Shown: piece by piece, positions 41,396-50,103 of the stretch | Numbering within the stretch: the stretch's first letter is position 1 | Layout: each line of letters begins with the position of its first letter | NCBI RefSeq assembly: GCF_003208055.1 | Contig: NZ_QJUE01000004.1 | Span: forward strand, 44,382-108,381 | DNA from: Prochlorococcus marinus XMU1408 | GTDB taxonomy: Bacteria; Cyanobacteriota; Cyanobacteriia; PCC-6307; Cyanobiaceae | Direction: 5' to 3' | Length of the DNA stretch: 64,000 bases | Made by a program: the position numbers and the translations under genes | Notes under the pieces: generated by a model | What the model was told of the DNA's origin: nothing | Seen by the model: only the letters and a program-made list of their open reading frames with translations | Databases searched by the model: none

Positions 41396-41456
41396 GTGAG
41401 AGCCTTTGCTCTCACACTCCTCACACACAAAAACGCCCGACTTGTTCGGGTTTTTC
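41396..41456 (+). ncRNA. yfr1: Small regulatory RNA Yfr1
   Basis: This matches Yfr1, a short RNA conserved in cyanobacteria and usually found between guaB and trxA, as here. A 5' hairpin (8-bp stem GTGAGAGC/GCTCTCAC, loop CTTT, 41396-41415) is followed by the single-stranded hallmark ACTCCTCACAC at 41416-41426. A terminator hairpin CCCGA/TCGGG with a T-run then follows. A -10-like TAGAAT at 41384-41389 fits a start at about 41396, giving about 60 nt. In Prochlorococcus Yfr1 is known to pair with mRNAs of outer-membrane porins. Confidence 0.93.
41436..41456 (+). terminator. Rho-independent terminator of Yfr1
   Basis: Stem CCCGA (41436-41440) and TCGGG (41446-41450) enclose the loop CTTGT, followed by TTTTT. 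It forms the 3' end of the small RNA and separates it from trxA. Confidence 0.9.
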
Positions 41457-41564
41457 TTATTCAAAAAAAACAAAACAATATTCAAACTTCATTTAAAAAT
41501 GGCAGCAAAACTTTTTATAGGCAAAATACAATTGTTATGATCTAGTTCTTAAGACCTCTAAGGT

Positions 41565-41888
41565 ATGTCCACTGCTTCTGCTGTAACTGATTCCTCCTTC
41601 GAACAAGAAGTCCTCCAGAGTGATGTTCCTGTTTTGGTTGATTTTTGGGCACCTTGGTGTGGACCTTGCCGAATGGTTGCCCCCATTGTTGAAGAAATCT
41701 CAAAAGATTTCGAAGGCAAAATAAAAGTCTTCAAACTAAACACTGACGAGAACCCCAATGTTGCTAGTCAGTATGGAATTAGAAGCATTCCAACTTTGAT
41801 GATCTTTAAAGGTGGACAAAAAGTAGACACTGTTGTTGGGGCAGTACCAAAAGCAACTCTTTCTGGCACAATCTCCAAGCATCTTTAA
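41565..41888 (+). CDS. trxA: Thioredoxin
   Basis: A 107-aa m-type thioredoxin with the redox motif WCGPC (Cys32, Cys35) in [13 protein letters not shown], the cis-Pro segment RSIPTLMIF, and the usual length. It reduces target disulfides in the light. A -10-like TATGAT is at 41536-41541. The position directly after Yfr1 is conserved in related genomes, as far as I recall. Confidence 0.97.
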   Translation: MSTASAVTDSSFEQEVLQSDVPVLVDFWAPWCGPCRMVAPIVEEISKDFEGKIKVFKLNTDENPNVASQYGIRSIPTLMIFKGGQKVDTVVGAVPKATLSGTISKHL

Positions 41889-41944
41889 AGACAAATTTTT
41901 AAATTAGTTTTAATTCCACTCAAATGATTCTTTAGGTAAATCTA

Positions 41945-42574
41945 TTGGCAAAAATTGGATTAATAGATTATGGAATGGGTAATCTTTTTTCAGTTCAACA
42001 AGCATTTAAAAGGCTTAATCAACCTTTAGAAATAGTTTCAGATATTAAAAGACTAAACCTCTGTGATGCTTTAATTCTTCCTGGAGTAGGTGCTTTTGAT
42101 CCTGCAATGAAAAATTTAAGAAATACTGACTTAATACCTTCAATAATCGATTGGGTTAATAATGGTAAACCTCTTCTTGGGATATGTTTAGGCTTACAGC
42201 TGTTATTCGAAAGCAGTGATGAAGGGATTTTAAATGGTTTAGGAGTTATAAAAGGGCACATACATAAATTACCTGAAGAACAAAATGAAAGAATTCCTCA
42301 TATTGGTTGGTCACCTATTAACAAAATAAATGAGTGTCCTATTTTAGAAAATTTTACTGATAGTAATTGGATGTATTTCGTACATTCATACTCAGCATGC
42401 CCTTTAGAACAAAAAAACACTGTAGCTACTACAAAATTTGGTGAAACTGACTTTTCATCAATTGTCTGGCATAAAAATACTGGCGCCTGTCAATTTCATC
42501 CTGAAAAATCTGGTATAGCAGGGCAAAAACTTATTTTAAATTGGATTAATTGGTTGAGAAAAGGTAAATATTAG
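41945..42574 (+). CDS. hisH: Imidazole glycerol phosphate synthase glutaminase subunit HisH
   Basis: This glutaminase supplies ammonia to HisF in histidine synthesis. The 209-aa class I amidotransferase has the nucleophile Cys81 in LLGICLGLQLL and the His/Glu pair in CQFHPEKSG. It begins with TTG at 41945, giving MAKIGLIDYGMGNL. The next gene, rsmD, starts 1 bp after the stop. Confidence 0.96.
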   Translation: MAKIGLIDYGMGNLFSVQQAFKRLNQPLEIVSDIKRLNLCDALILPGVGAFDPAMKNLRNTDLIPSIIDWVNNGKPLLGICLGLQLLFESSDEGILNGLGVIKGHIHKLPEEQNERIPHIGWSPINKINECPILENFTDSNWMYFVHSYSACPLEQKNTVATTKFGETDFSSIVWHKNTGACQFHPEKSGIAGQKLILNWINWLRKGKY

Positions 42575-42575
42575 T

Positions 42576-43211
42576 TTGAAAGGAACAATAAAACTCTTAT
42601 CTGGAAAAAGAATATTAAGTCCTTTAAATCAAAAGACAAGACCTACCACTTCAAAAGTAAGAGAGGCAATAATTAATATTCTAGGGAACAAACTTGAAGA
42701 AGCTAGTTGGCTAGATCTTTGTAGTGGAAGTGGATCAATGGCATGTGAAGTCCTTCAAAAAGGTGGAAAGCGTATACTTGCAATTGAGAAACAAAGAGCA
42801 ACAGCTCATATATGCAAAAAAAACCTCCTAAATGTATTGAATACCCTTAATTATAACTCTCACATTGAAGTCATATGTAAAGAGGTGATCTCATTTCTAA
42901 GAAATGGGCCAAGCAATAAAAATATTGGATTTATTAAAAATTCTCCAACTTCTGAGCAAAGATTTGATTTTGTTTTTCTTGACCCTCCATACGATTCAGA
43001 AATATACGAAATTTCTCAAGAACTTTTATTGACAATGCAATGGATTAAAAAATCATCAACATTGATATGCGAATGCTCGTCAAAATCACTGCCAAGAATA
43101 CATAATGGATGGGAGTTAAATAAAGAGAAATCTTATGGAAAAACCACTCTTCTTTTTCTTACTCCCAATCAGGCATTGAACTACTTCGACGATACTGATT
43201 CCATGCACTAA
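42576..43211 (+). CDS. rsmD: 16S rRNA (guanine966-N2)-methyltransferase
   Basis: A 211-aa SAM-dependent Rossmann methyltransferase of the RsmD family. It has [15 protein letters not shown] near residue 23, the SAM-binding [15 protein letters not shown], and the catalytic DPPY in [10 protein letters not shown]. The start is TTG at 42576, only 1 bp after the hisH stop. Its last 53 bp lie antisense to petG, so both frames are under constraint there. Confidence 0.93.
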
Positions 43212-43278
43212 CAAAAAGGCCTAATAATGTAATTGGAACTAGTCCAAGAACAATCCCACATAAAAGGGGCTCAATCAT
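43159..43278 (-). CDS. petG: Cytochrome b6-f complex subunit PetG
   Basis: A 39-aa single-helix subunit of the cytochrome b6f complex in the thylakoid. It reads [15 protein letters not shown], then a hydrophobic helix to residue 26, then a polar tail WNQYRR and PDWE, in agreement with the very conserved PetG sequence. Start ATG at 43278 and stop TAA at 43159-43161. The gene runs opposite to rsmD and overlaps its 3' end by 53 bp. It is too short for routine ORF cutoffs. Confidence 0.95.
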
Positions 43279-43334
43279 TTGCTCGAGTTTTTTAAAAGTT
43301 CTACTAACAATTCTTTCATGTCAAAGAGGTTTTA

Positions 43335-43724
43335 GTGAATACTCCGTCATCAAAAGCATTAATAGATCAAAACCAAAAGATTAGCTCTTGGAAAATATTC
43401 CTATTATTTATTGCTACTGCTGCATTACTAATCTTTCTTTGGACATTTGAAAATTTCAAGCAAGATCCTTTCATAATTCAAACTTTATCTCTTCAAGGTG
43501 AAACCTCAACTGGAAGCAAATTATTCAAAATCAATTGTGTAGGTTGTCATGGTATTTCCGCACAAGGATTAGTGGGACCTGATCTCCACGAAGCAACCCA
43601 AGAATTGAGTGATAAAAAAATCATTAATCAAGTTATTCGAGGCTTGACCCCTCCAATGCCAAGTTTTGATATTGAACCTCAATCAATGGCAGATCTATTG
43701 GCATATATGCACTCTCTTAATTAA
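43335..43724 (+). CDS. cytM: Cytochrome cM (membrane-anchored c-type cytochrome)
   Basis: A 129-aa monohaem cytochrome with an uncleaved-looking N-terminal helix at about 20-37 and haem-binding CVGCH at 68-72. Candidate axial Met lies in TPPMPSFD, followed by a C-terminal helix LLAYMHSLN. An anchored small cytochrome of this layout in cyanobacteria is CytM, thought to modulate respiratory and photosynthetic electron flow. Start GTG at 43335. A c6-like paralogue is the alternative. Confidence 0.85.
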   Translation: MNTPSSKALIDQNQKISSWKIFLLFIATAALLIFLWTFENFKQDPFIIQTLSLQGETSTGSKLFKINCVGCHGISAQGLVGPDLHEATQELSDKKIINQVIRGLTPPMPSFDIEPQSMADLLAYMHSLN

Positions 43725-43726
43725 AA

Positions 43727-44464
43727 GTGATTATTAAAAAGACTGTAAAAGTAATTCTTGTTGAACCCGCAGGAACAATAAATATTGGAAGCGTTGCAAG
43801 ACTATGTGAAAACTTTAATGTTAATGAATTAAGACTAGTTTCTCCAAAGTGCGATTATTTAGCTCTAGAAGCAAAAAAAATGGCTGTAAAAGGATTAAAA
43901 AAATTAGAAGAAGCAAAAATATATAATGATCTAAATTCAGCACTTTCAGACTGCTCAAGAGTTATTGCTACTTGCGGAAGAAAAGAGCATGGAGAAATTC
44001 CTCTTAATTCAAATAAAGATGCACTTTACTGGGCAATTGAATCAGAAAGAGAAGAGACAATAGCTTTAGTTTTCGGAAGAGAAGATCGAGGTTTAACGAA
44101 TGAAGAACTACTAAAAGCAAATAAAGTCATTAGTCTTAATACAAGCAAAAATTATCCATCACTAAATCTTTCACATGCAGTAGCTATTGTTCTTCATCAA
44201 TTCAATCTATTAAATGAATTTGATTTGTTAAAACCCAATAAAATAATAAACTATCCTTCTAATCTAATTAAGTTAGAAGATTGTATTAATGATGCAGGTA
44301 GTCTATTTTTAGATATTGGTTTCTTGATGAAACATACTTATAAAGCAAAAATGGCAAAAATAAAAAAATTACTTCTAAGAGCCGAGGTGAATGATGATGA
44401 AGTTGCACTAATTAGAGGAATAATTAGCCAAGCCAGGTGGGCAATTAAAAATAAAAATCATTAA
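43727..44464 (+). CDS. TrmH/TrmJ (SpoU) family RNA 2'-O-methyltransferase
   Basis: A 245-aa SPOUT methyltransferase: N-terminal VILVEPAGTINIGSVARLCENF, and the knot-forming SAM-binding motifs VFGREDRGLTNEEL and SLNLSHAVAIVLHQF. The layout with a C-terminal helical extension resembles TrmJ/LasT, which methylates tRNA position 32, but the exact target is unknown. The start is GTG at 43727, 2 bp after the cytM stop, suggesting coupling. Confidence 0.9.
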   Translation: MIIKKTVKVILVEPAGTINIGSVARLCENFNVNELRLVSPKCDYLALEAKKMAVKGLKKLEEAKIYNDLNSALSDCSRVIATCGRKEHGEIPLNSNKDALYWAIESEREETIALVFGREDRGLTNEELLKANKVISLNTSKNYPSLNLSHAVAIVLHQFNLLNEFDLLKPNKIINYPSNLIKLEDCINDAGSLFLDIGFLMKHTYKAKMAKIKKLLLRAEVNDDEVALIRGIISQARWAIKNKNH

Positions 44465-44518
44465 TTAAAATAAATAGCTACAATAAATGGGAAGAATATA
44501 TATTATCTTGTATATAAA

Positions 44519-45592
44519 GTGAAAAGTTATTTCAAAGTAATTACGAATATTTTTTTAACCAGCATTAGCTTATCGGTTTTACTTGGTAGCTTATTAAGAA
44601 TTATTGGTCCCATTAATCATAACAATAAAACAACTAGAACAATTAATTTAGTAGGTAAATCGAGGAGATCTATTGAAAAAGAAATTAAAAATAAAAATTC
44701 TAATTTATTATCTTTTTATAATAATAAGTTAGACAAGTTTCAAAGCCTAGAAGAACTAATTAATAAATGGGAGAATCTAATAATTAAAAATCCAGATCTA
44801 TATGTTAGTTGCTTTTTTATTTCATTAGATAATAAAGTTTATGCAGAGATAAAATCTGACATAAGACTTGCAGCAGCAAGTAGTATTAAAGTTCCAATTC
44901 TAATTGTTTTACTTACAATGTTAGATAGAGGTGAAATATTATGGAATGAAAAATTAATTCTTACAGAAGATACTATTGGTAGCGGTTCAGGCTGGATGGC
45001 TTTCCAAAAAATCGGGCAAGAATTTCCAGTTTTTGAGGTGGCTTCTGAAATGATTAGAGTTAGCGATAATACAGCAACTAATTTACTAATAAAGCGATTA
45101 GGTGGGATTGATAAAGTTAATCAAAAATTCAAAGAGATTGGATTAAAAAATACGAAAATTAATAATTTTCTTCCTGATCTAAGTGGCACAAATCTTACAT
45201 CCACCAAAGATCTTTCTTTAGCAATGGCTCTTGTGGATGGTGGTTATCTACTTAAGACTGACTCCAGAGATATTTATAGAGAAATTATGCAAAAATCAAA
45301 AACAAACACTTTAATACCAACTGGCATCTTAAGAGGCCTTGAGAAAAAGACTCAAGACACTGACTATCATCTTTCATTAAGGGGGTATTTGGTTCTTAAC
45401 AAAACTGGTGATATTGGAATCTCATATTCAGATACTGCATTAATCCAAACACCTTACAAATCAAAGGCATTTGCAAGTTTTATAGTTAAGGGTCCGTTTA
45501 ACGATCCGAGATCACCTGAGTTGATAAGAAACTTATCGGCAGAGTTAGTACCTTTTTTACAGCAAGATCAAAAACCAACAAAAACAAATTAG
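44519..45592 (+). CDS. Class A beta-lactamase-fold serine hydrolase
   Basis: A 357-aa exported protein with an N-terminal hydrophobic anchor at about 8-28. It has the serine hydrolase triad motifs SSIK with nucleophile Ser121 and Lys124, SDN at about 182-184, and KTG at about 295-297. The omega-loop segment reads LPDLSG where class A enzymes have EPELN, so the deacylating Glu166 equivalent appears absent. That suggests a penicillin-binding or peptidase-like role rather than real beta-lactam hydrolysis. Start GTG at 44519. Confidence 0.85.
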   Translation: MKSYFKVITNIFLTSISLSVLLGSLLRIIGPINHNNKTTRTINLVGKSRRSIEKEIKNKNSNLLSFYNNKLDKFQSLEELINKWENLIIKNPDLYVSCFFISLDNKVYAEIKSDIRLAAASSIKVPILIVLLTMLDRGEILWNEKLILTEDTIGSGSGWMAFQKIGQEFPVFEVASEMIRVSDNTATNLLIKRLGGIDKVNQKFKEIGLKNTKINNFLPDLSGTNLTSTKDLSLAMALVDGGYLLKTDSRDIYREIMQKSKTNTLIPTGILRGLEKKTQDTDYHLSLRGYLVLNKTGDIGISYSDTALIQTPYKSKAFASFIVKGPFNDPRSPELIRNLSAELVPFLQQDQKPTKTN

Positions 45593-45704
45593 ATTTTTAC
45601 TGACTAATTTAAAAAGATTGATTTTCATTATCATTTTTTTTTTTGAACTTTATCAATCTAAAGAGACCTGCTTGTGAAACAATCTTGTTACTGGTAATAA
45701 GAAA

Positions 45705-46793
45705 GTGAGTTCAACTAGAAAACGCAGAGTTTTTCCTTTCACTTCAGTGATTGGGCAGGAGGAAATGAAGCTGGCTCTTCTTCTAAATGTTATTGACCCC
45801 AGAATTGGCGGAGTGATGATAATGGGAGATAGAGGCACTGGTAAGTCCACTACCATACGTGCATTAGCTGATCTTTTGCCTGCTATTGAAGTCGTTGAGG
45901 GCGATCCCTATAACAGCTCTCTTGATGATCCAGATCTTCAAAGCAATGATGTAAGAGAGAGAATGGAACAAGGAAGTGATATTCAAAAAGCTGAGAAACA
46001 AGTGCCGATGGTAGATCTACCTTTAGGAGCTACTGAGGATAGACTTTGTGGAACTATTGATATTGAAAAAGCTCTAAGTGAGGGTGTTAGAGCTTTTGAA
46101 CCAGGTCTTCTAGCTAAAGCCAATAGAGGCTTACTCTATGTAGATGAAGTTAACTTATTAGATGATCATCTTGTGGACGTTCTTCTAGATTCTGCTGCCT
46201 CAGGATGGAATACAGTTGAAAGAGAAGGAATTTCTGTTCGTCATCCAGCTAGATTTGTTCTTATTGGTTCAGGTAACCCTGAAGAAGGAGAATTAAGGCC
46301 GCAGTTACTTGATCGTTTTGGAATGAGTGTAGAGGTAAGAACGGTAAGAGAAGCCAAACTTCGTGTTCAAGTTGTTGATCAACGTACCTCTTTTGATAAT
46401 AATCCTGACGCCTTTAGCGATTCGGTTCAAGGGAATCAGGAAGCCCTTCAACAGAAAGTTGTTGACGCTCAAAATTTACTTAATGAGGTCAGCATCGATG
46501 AGGATCTAAGACTAAGGATCTCTGCTGTTTGTGGAGAACTTGATGTTGATGGACTTAGGGGAGATATCGTTACTAATAGGGCCGCGAGAGCTCTTGCAGC
46601 ATTTGAGGGAAGGAAAGAGGTCACTGAAGAAGATATCGCTCGTGTCGTCTCAACAGCTTTAAGACATAGACTTCGAAAAGATCCACTCGAGCAAGTAGAT
46701 TCTGGAGATAGAGTAATAAAAGCTTTTTGCAAAGTATTTGAGAGAAATGAAAGTAATGACGTTTCAGAATTTGAACTTGCTTCAACAAATTAA
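45705..46793 (+). CDS. chlI: Magnesium chelatase ATPase subunit I
   Basis: The AAA+ motor subunit for Mg2+ insertion into protoporphyrin IX, the first step of the chlorophyll branch. The 362-aa protein has Walker A GDRGTGKS at 41-48, the ChlI insert, Walker B GLLYVDEVNLLDD, and the sensor GSGNPEEGELRPQLLDRFG. The start is GTG at 45705. ruvC begins directly at the stop with no gap. Assignment is secure. Confidence 0.98.
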   Translation: MSSTRKRRVFPFTSVIGQEEMKLALLLNVIDPRIGGVMIMGDRGTGKSTTIRALADLLPAIEVVEGDPYNSSLDDPDLQSNDVRERMEQGSDIQKAEKQVPMVDLPLGATEDRLCGTIDIEKALSEGVRAFEPGLLAKANRGLLYVDEVNLLDDHLVDVLLDSAASGWNTVEREGISVRHPARFVLIGSGNPEEGELRPQLLDRFGMSVEVRTVREAKLRVQVVDQRTSFDNNPDAFSDSVQGNQEALQQKVVDAQNLLNEVSIDEDLRLRISAVCGELDVDGLRGDIVTNRAARALAAFEGRKEVTEEDIARVVSTALRHRLRKDPLEQVDSGDRVIKAFCKVFERNESNDVSEFELASTN

Positions 46794-47258
46794 GTGAGAA
46801 TCATAGGAATAGATCCAGGGCTTGCAAGAGTGGGTTATGGAATTATTGATGACATAGAAGGAAAAAAAATAATGCTCGATTGCGGGATTATAGAAACTCA
46901 ATCATCACAAAAAGAAGAAAGAAGGCTTTTAGAAATATCCAAAGACTTAAGTTCAATTATTAACAAATGGGATCCAAAATATGCAGCGGTAGAAAAATTT
47001 TTTTTCTACCGCTCAAGTACGACAATAAGTGTTGTTCAAGCTCGCGGAGTAATAATGATGACATTAGGAAAGCACAATCTTTCGATTCAAGAATTCCCAC
47101 CAATGCAAATCAAACTTGCTGTGACTGGTTATGGTCATTCAGATAAAAATGAGGTATTAAAATCAGTTATGTACGATCTTAATATCGATTCCCCGCCCAA
47201 ACCTGATGATGCTGCAGATGCTCTAGCGATTGCACTTACTGGAATATATCTTCAATAA
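46794..47258 (+). CDS. ruvC: Holliday junction resolvase RuvC
   Basis: An endonuclease that resolves four-way DNA junctions with RuvAB. The 154-aa protein has [15 protein letters not shown] with the first catalytic Asp7, AAVEKFFFY with the Glu, and the C-terminal [12 protein letters not shown] with the last Asp pair. The start is GTG immediately after the chlI stop, so it is co-transcribed and probably coupled with chlI, an odd functional pairing. Confidence 0.96.
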   Translation: MRIIGIDPGLARVGYGIIDDIEGKKIMLDCGIIETQSSQKEERRLLEISKDLSSIINKWDPKYAAVEKFFFYRSSTTISVVQARGVIMMTLGKHNLSIQEFPPMQIKLAVTGYGHSDKNEVLKSVMYDLNIDSPPKPDDAADALAIALTGIYLQ

Positions 47259-47306
47259 TTAAATATAACTTAAAAATATACTTTTCTATGTCAAAAAATA
47301 AAAAAA

Positions 47307-47894
47307 ATGAATGAATCTCTTCTATCAGAAAAAGAAATAAAAAGAAGGAAATATAATTTAATACGTTATTCTAATTCATCTATAATACATAAGAAAATAA
47401 AATCCAATGTCAAACAAGCATTACAATTACTCTTAAAGAAAAATAATTATGAAGAAAAATATATAGGGATTTATTGGCCTTTAAAGGGTGAAGTTGATAT
47501 AAGATTTATAAGAGAGATTAATAATCAAAAAGTTGCTTTACCTTCGAGTTCTAAAATTAAAGGTATAAATTATCATCCATGGTCAAAAAATCAATTAGAG
47601 CTTGACTCTAATAGAATTCCAGCACCAGTTGAAGAAAGTAATCTTAGTCCTAAAGATATTTCTATTTTATTGGTACCAGCTATAGCTATTGATGAAGAGG
47701 GATACAGATTAGGTTACGGCGGTGGATATTTTGATCGTCTTCGTCAAAAAGATTTGTGGTTTTCAATACCATCATTTGTTGTTATCAGTAATAATTGCAT
47801 ATCTAAAGAACCCTTGCCTCGAGACGAATGGGACTTGCCATTTAACGGATGGATTAGCGAAAAAGGTCTACATCAAATTGAAGCAACTAAATAA
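47307..47894 (+). CDS. 5-formyltetrahydrofolate cyclo-ligase
   Basis: The enzyme recycles 5-formyl-THF to methenyl-THF using ATP. The 195-aa protein has the helical N-terminus with SSIIHKKIKSNVKQAL, GIYWPLKGEVDIR for substrate binding, and the C-terminal IDEEGYRLGYGGGYFDRLR nucleotide motif, all diagnostic. It starts at ATG 47307, 48 bp after ruvC. Confidence 0.93.
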   Translation: MNESLLSEKEIKRRKYNLIRYSNSSIIHKKIKSNVKQALQLLLKKNNYEEKYIGIYWPLKGEVDIRFIREINNQKVALPSSSKIKGINYHPWSKNQLELDSNRIPAPVEESNLSPKDISILLVPAIAIDEEGYRLGYGGGYFDRLRQKDLWFSIPSFVVISNNCISKEPLPRDEWDLPFNGWISEKGLHQIEATK

Positions 47895-47936
47895 TTAATT
47901 AGGGTTTAAGATAAAACAATTATTTGATCTGACGAG

Positions 47937-48404
47937 GTGACTCAAATCAAAGAAAAATCTTTCATCAATACATATGGAAGTGATTCATTAGATAGTCTTA
48001 TAGAACGTCTACAATCAACTTCTGACCCAAAAAGGCGCTATGAATATATTTTATGGCTTGCTAAAAGTTTGCCAATTTTAACTGAAGATCTTCATCTAGA
48101 ATCTACGAAAGTAAAAGGCTGCATCTCAGAAGTTTATGTTTTTGGAATACTGATCAATGGAAAAATCCAATGGAAAGGATATTCGGACGCACTCATAACA
48201 AAAGGATTACTAGCTTTTCTTGTTAAAGGTTTAAATGATTTAACACCTTTTGAAGTACTCTCAATAGATGAAAAATTCATTGAGATGACAGGACTAAGCA
48301 AAACCTTGACTCCATCAAGATCAAATGGATTTCTCAACATATTCCTAAAAATGAAAGCTCAAGCAAAAAACCTCTCACTGACAGGCTCTAGCAAAGATAA
48401 ATAG
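47937..48404 (+). CDS. sufE: Cysteine desulfuration protein SufE
   Basis: SufE takes persulfide sulfur from SufS for Fe-S cluster assembly. The 155-aa protein has the sulfur-accepting Cys62 in KVKGCISEVYV, preceded by RRYEYILWLAKSLP, the typical SufE pattern. Start GTG at 47937. It precedes hom by 30 bp on the same strand. Confidence 0.94.
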   Translation: MTQIKEKSFINTYGSDSLDSLIERLQSTSDPKRRYEYILWLAKSLPILTEDLHLESTKVKGCISEVYVFGILINGKIQWKGYSDALITKGLLAFLVKGLNDLTPFEVLSIDEKFIEMTGLSKTLTPSRSNGFLNIFLKMKAQAKNLSLTGSSKDK

Positions 48405-48434
48405 AGTTTTCAAAAACTATCACATAATAAAAAC

Positions 48435-49751
48435 ATGAAAAAAATTGGTATTGGTTTACTTGGCCTAGGCACTGTTGGGAAGGGTGTTGCAAATATAATT
48501 AGCAACCCAAACGACAGACATCCATTAGTTGGAGAACTAGAACTGATTGCAATCGCAGTAAGAAATCTCCAAAAGAGAAGAGACATATCTTTCCCAGCTT
48601 CAATACTTACTACGAACGCAATTGAAATAATAAATAATCCCAATATTCAAATAGTTGTTGAAGTAATGGGTGGAATAGAGCCAGCAAAATCATTAATTAT
48701 CCAAGCTATAAGATCTGGAAAATCTGTTGTCACTGCAAATAAAGCTGTAATTGCAAGACATGGTGAAGAAATAGCAAATGAAGCAAAAGCTGCTGGAGTT
48801 TATGTACTCATAGAAGCAGCAGTAGGAGGAGGAATCCCCATAATTGAGCCATTGAAGCAATCACTTGGTGGTAATCAAATAACTAAAGTTAGCGGAATAA
48901 TTAATGGAACAACTAACTACATACTCTCAAGAATGGATAAAGAAGGAGCTAATTATTCTGATGTCTTAAAAGATGCTCAAGAACTTGGTTATGCAGAGAG
49001 TGATCCTGCTGCAGATGTGGAGGGATCTGACGCAGCTGATAAGATTGCCATTTTAAGTGGACTTGCATTTGGTGGAACTATTAATCGAGCTGATATTCCA
49101 ACTAAAGGAATAAATAGCCTAGAAGCAATAGATGTCAATTACGCTAGAAAATTAGGATATGGGATTAAGCTTTTGGCAATTTCCGAGAAAGGCAAAGCTC
49201 AATCAGATATCCAAGCAAGCAAGCCTCTATCTATCTGGGTTGAACCCACATTGGTACCAGAGGATAATCCATTAGCAGGCGTAAATGGAGTAAACAATGC
49301 CATTCTTGTAGAAGGAAATCCAATTGGCCAAGTTATGTTTTTTGGACCAGGTGCAGGATCAGGTCCAACTGCATCAGCCGTAGTAGCAGACATACTTAAC
49401 ATTGCAGGGATTCAGTCAATGAGCGAAGAAAAAAGCCTAAATTTAGATCCTCTTCTATCCGCAAAAAGTTGGAGAAGTTGCCATGTGGCTGAAGAGAAAG
49501 AAATATCAAAAAAAAATTATATAAGACTAATTGCAGAAGACGCACCTGGAGTAATCGGACAAATTGGGACAATTTTTGGACAGAAAAAAATATCTATTGA
49601 ATCAATCGTCCAATTTGATGCCATTAACAATGAAGCCGAAATAGTGGTTATTACTCATAAGATAAAACTAGGTAAGCTTAAAGAGGCTCTTTCAGATATT
49701 CAAAGCTTGCCGCAAGTAAAGAGAATTGGAGCAACTATGGGTTGCCTTTAG
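48435..49751 (+). CDS. hom: Homoserine dehydrogenase
   Basis: The enzyme reduces aspartate semialdehyde to homoserine for threonine and methionine synthesis. The 438-aa protein has the N-terminal NAD(P) motif GLLGLGTVGKGVANII, TANKAVIARHG, the catalytic region GGGIPIIEPLKQSLGGNQ, and SDPAADVEGSDAADKIAIL. A C-terminal ACT domain (about 360-438, YIRLIAEDAPGVIGQI) is the likely site of feedback inhibition. Confidence 0.97.
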   Translation: MKKIGIGLLGLGTVGKGVANIISNPNDRHPLVGELELIAIAVRNLQKRRDISFPASILTTNAIEIINNPNIQIVVEVMGGIEPAKSLIIQAIRSGKSVVTANKAVIARHGEEIANEAKAAGVYVLIEAAVGGGIPIIEPLKQSLGGNQITKVSGIINGTTNYILSRMDKEGANYSDVLKDAQELGYAESDPAADVEGSDAADKIAILSGLAFGGTINRADIPTKGINSLEAIDVNYARKLGYGIKLLAISEKGKAQSDIQASKPLSIWVEPTLVPEDNPLAGVNGVNNAILVEGNPIGQVMFFGPGAGSGPTASAVVADILNIAGIQSMSEEKSLNLDPLLSAKSWRSCHVAEEKEISKKNYIRLIAEDAPGVIGQIGTIFGQKKISIESIVQFDAINNEAEIVVITHKIKLGKLKEALSDIQSLPQVKRIGATMGCL

Positions 49752-49843
49752 CTAACGAAGACTAGTCAAATCCAAATTAAGTTGCTAATTATATAAATAT
49801 AACAAAAGAAATTTTGATTTAAATTTCTTTTCAAACTCACATC

Positions 49844-50062
49844 ATGAAATCATCTAAAAGCATAATAGAAAATCCCAGAAAAGAAATATCGAAAAATATT
49901 AATCAAGGAGATTGCGTTTATTTAAAGAATCAAGAAAAACTATTTCAAGTATTAGGAATAGATAATTCTTATGAAAAGTGTTGGGTTAGAGAATGGCCAC
50001 TCAATCCAAATGGATCTCCAGTTTTCGAGATATCAATTAAACAAATATACCAAAACTGCTAA
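49844..50062 (+). CDS. Small hypothetical protein
   Basis: A 72-aa soluble protein with a basic N-terminus and a compact beta-rich body (GDCVYLKNQEKLFQVLGI, CWVREWPLNPNGSPVFEI). The pattern looks like a small SH3- or KOW-like barrel, but that is only an impression. It lies between hom and the ABC binding protein on the same strand, starting with ATG. I do not recognise it. Confidence 0.55.
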   Translation: MKSSKSIIENPRKEISKNINQGDCVYLKNQEKLFQVLGIDNSYEKCWVREWPLNPNGSPVFEISIKQIYQNC

Positions 50063-50103
50063 ATGGTTATCTAAGTAACAAAAAACTTTAGAAATCTATA
50101 AAA

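Noticed and set aside
49844..50062. Small photosystem subunit
   Set aside because: The 72-aa product has no transmembrane helix, so only a soluble hypothetical protein is reported.
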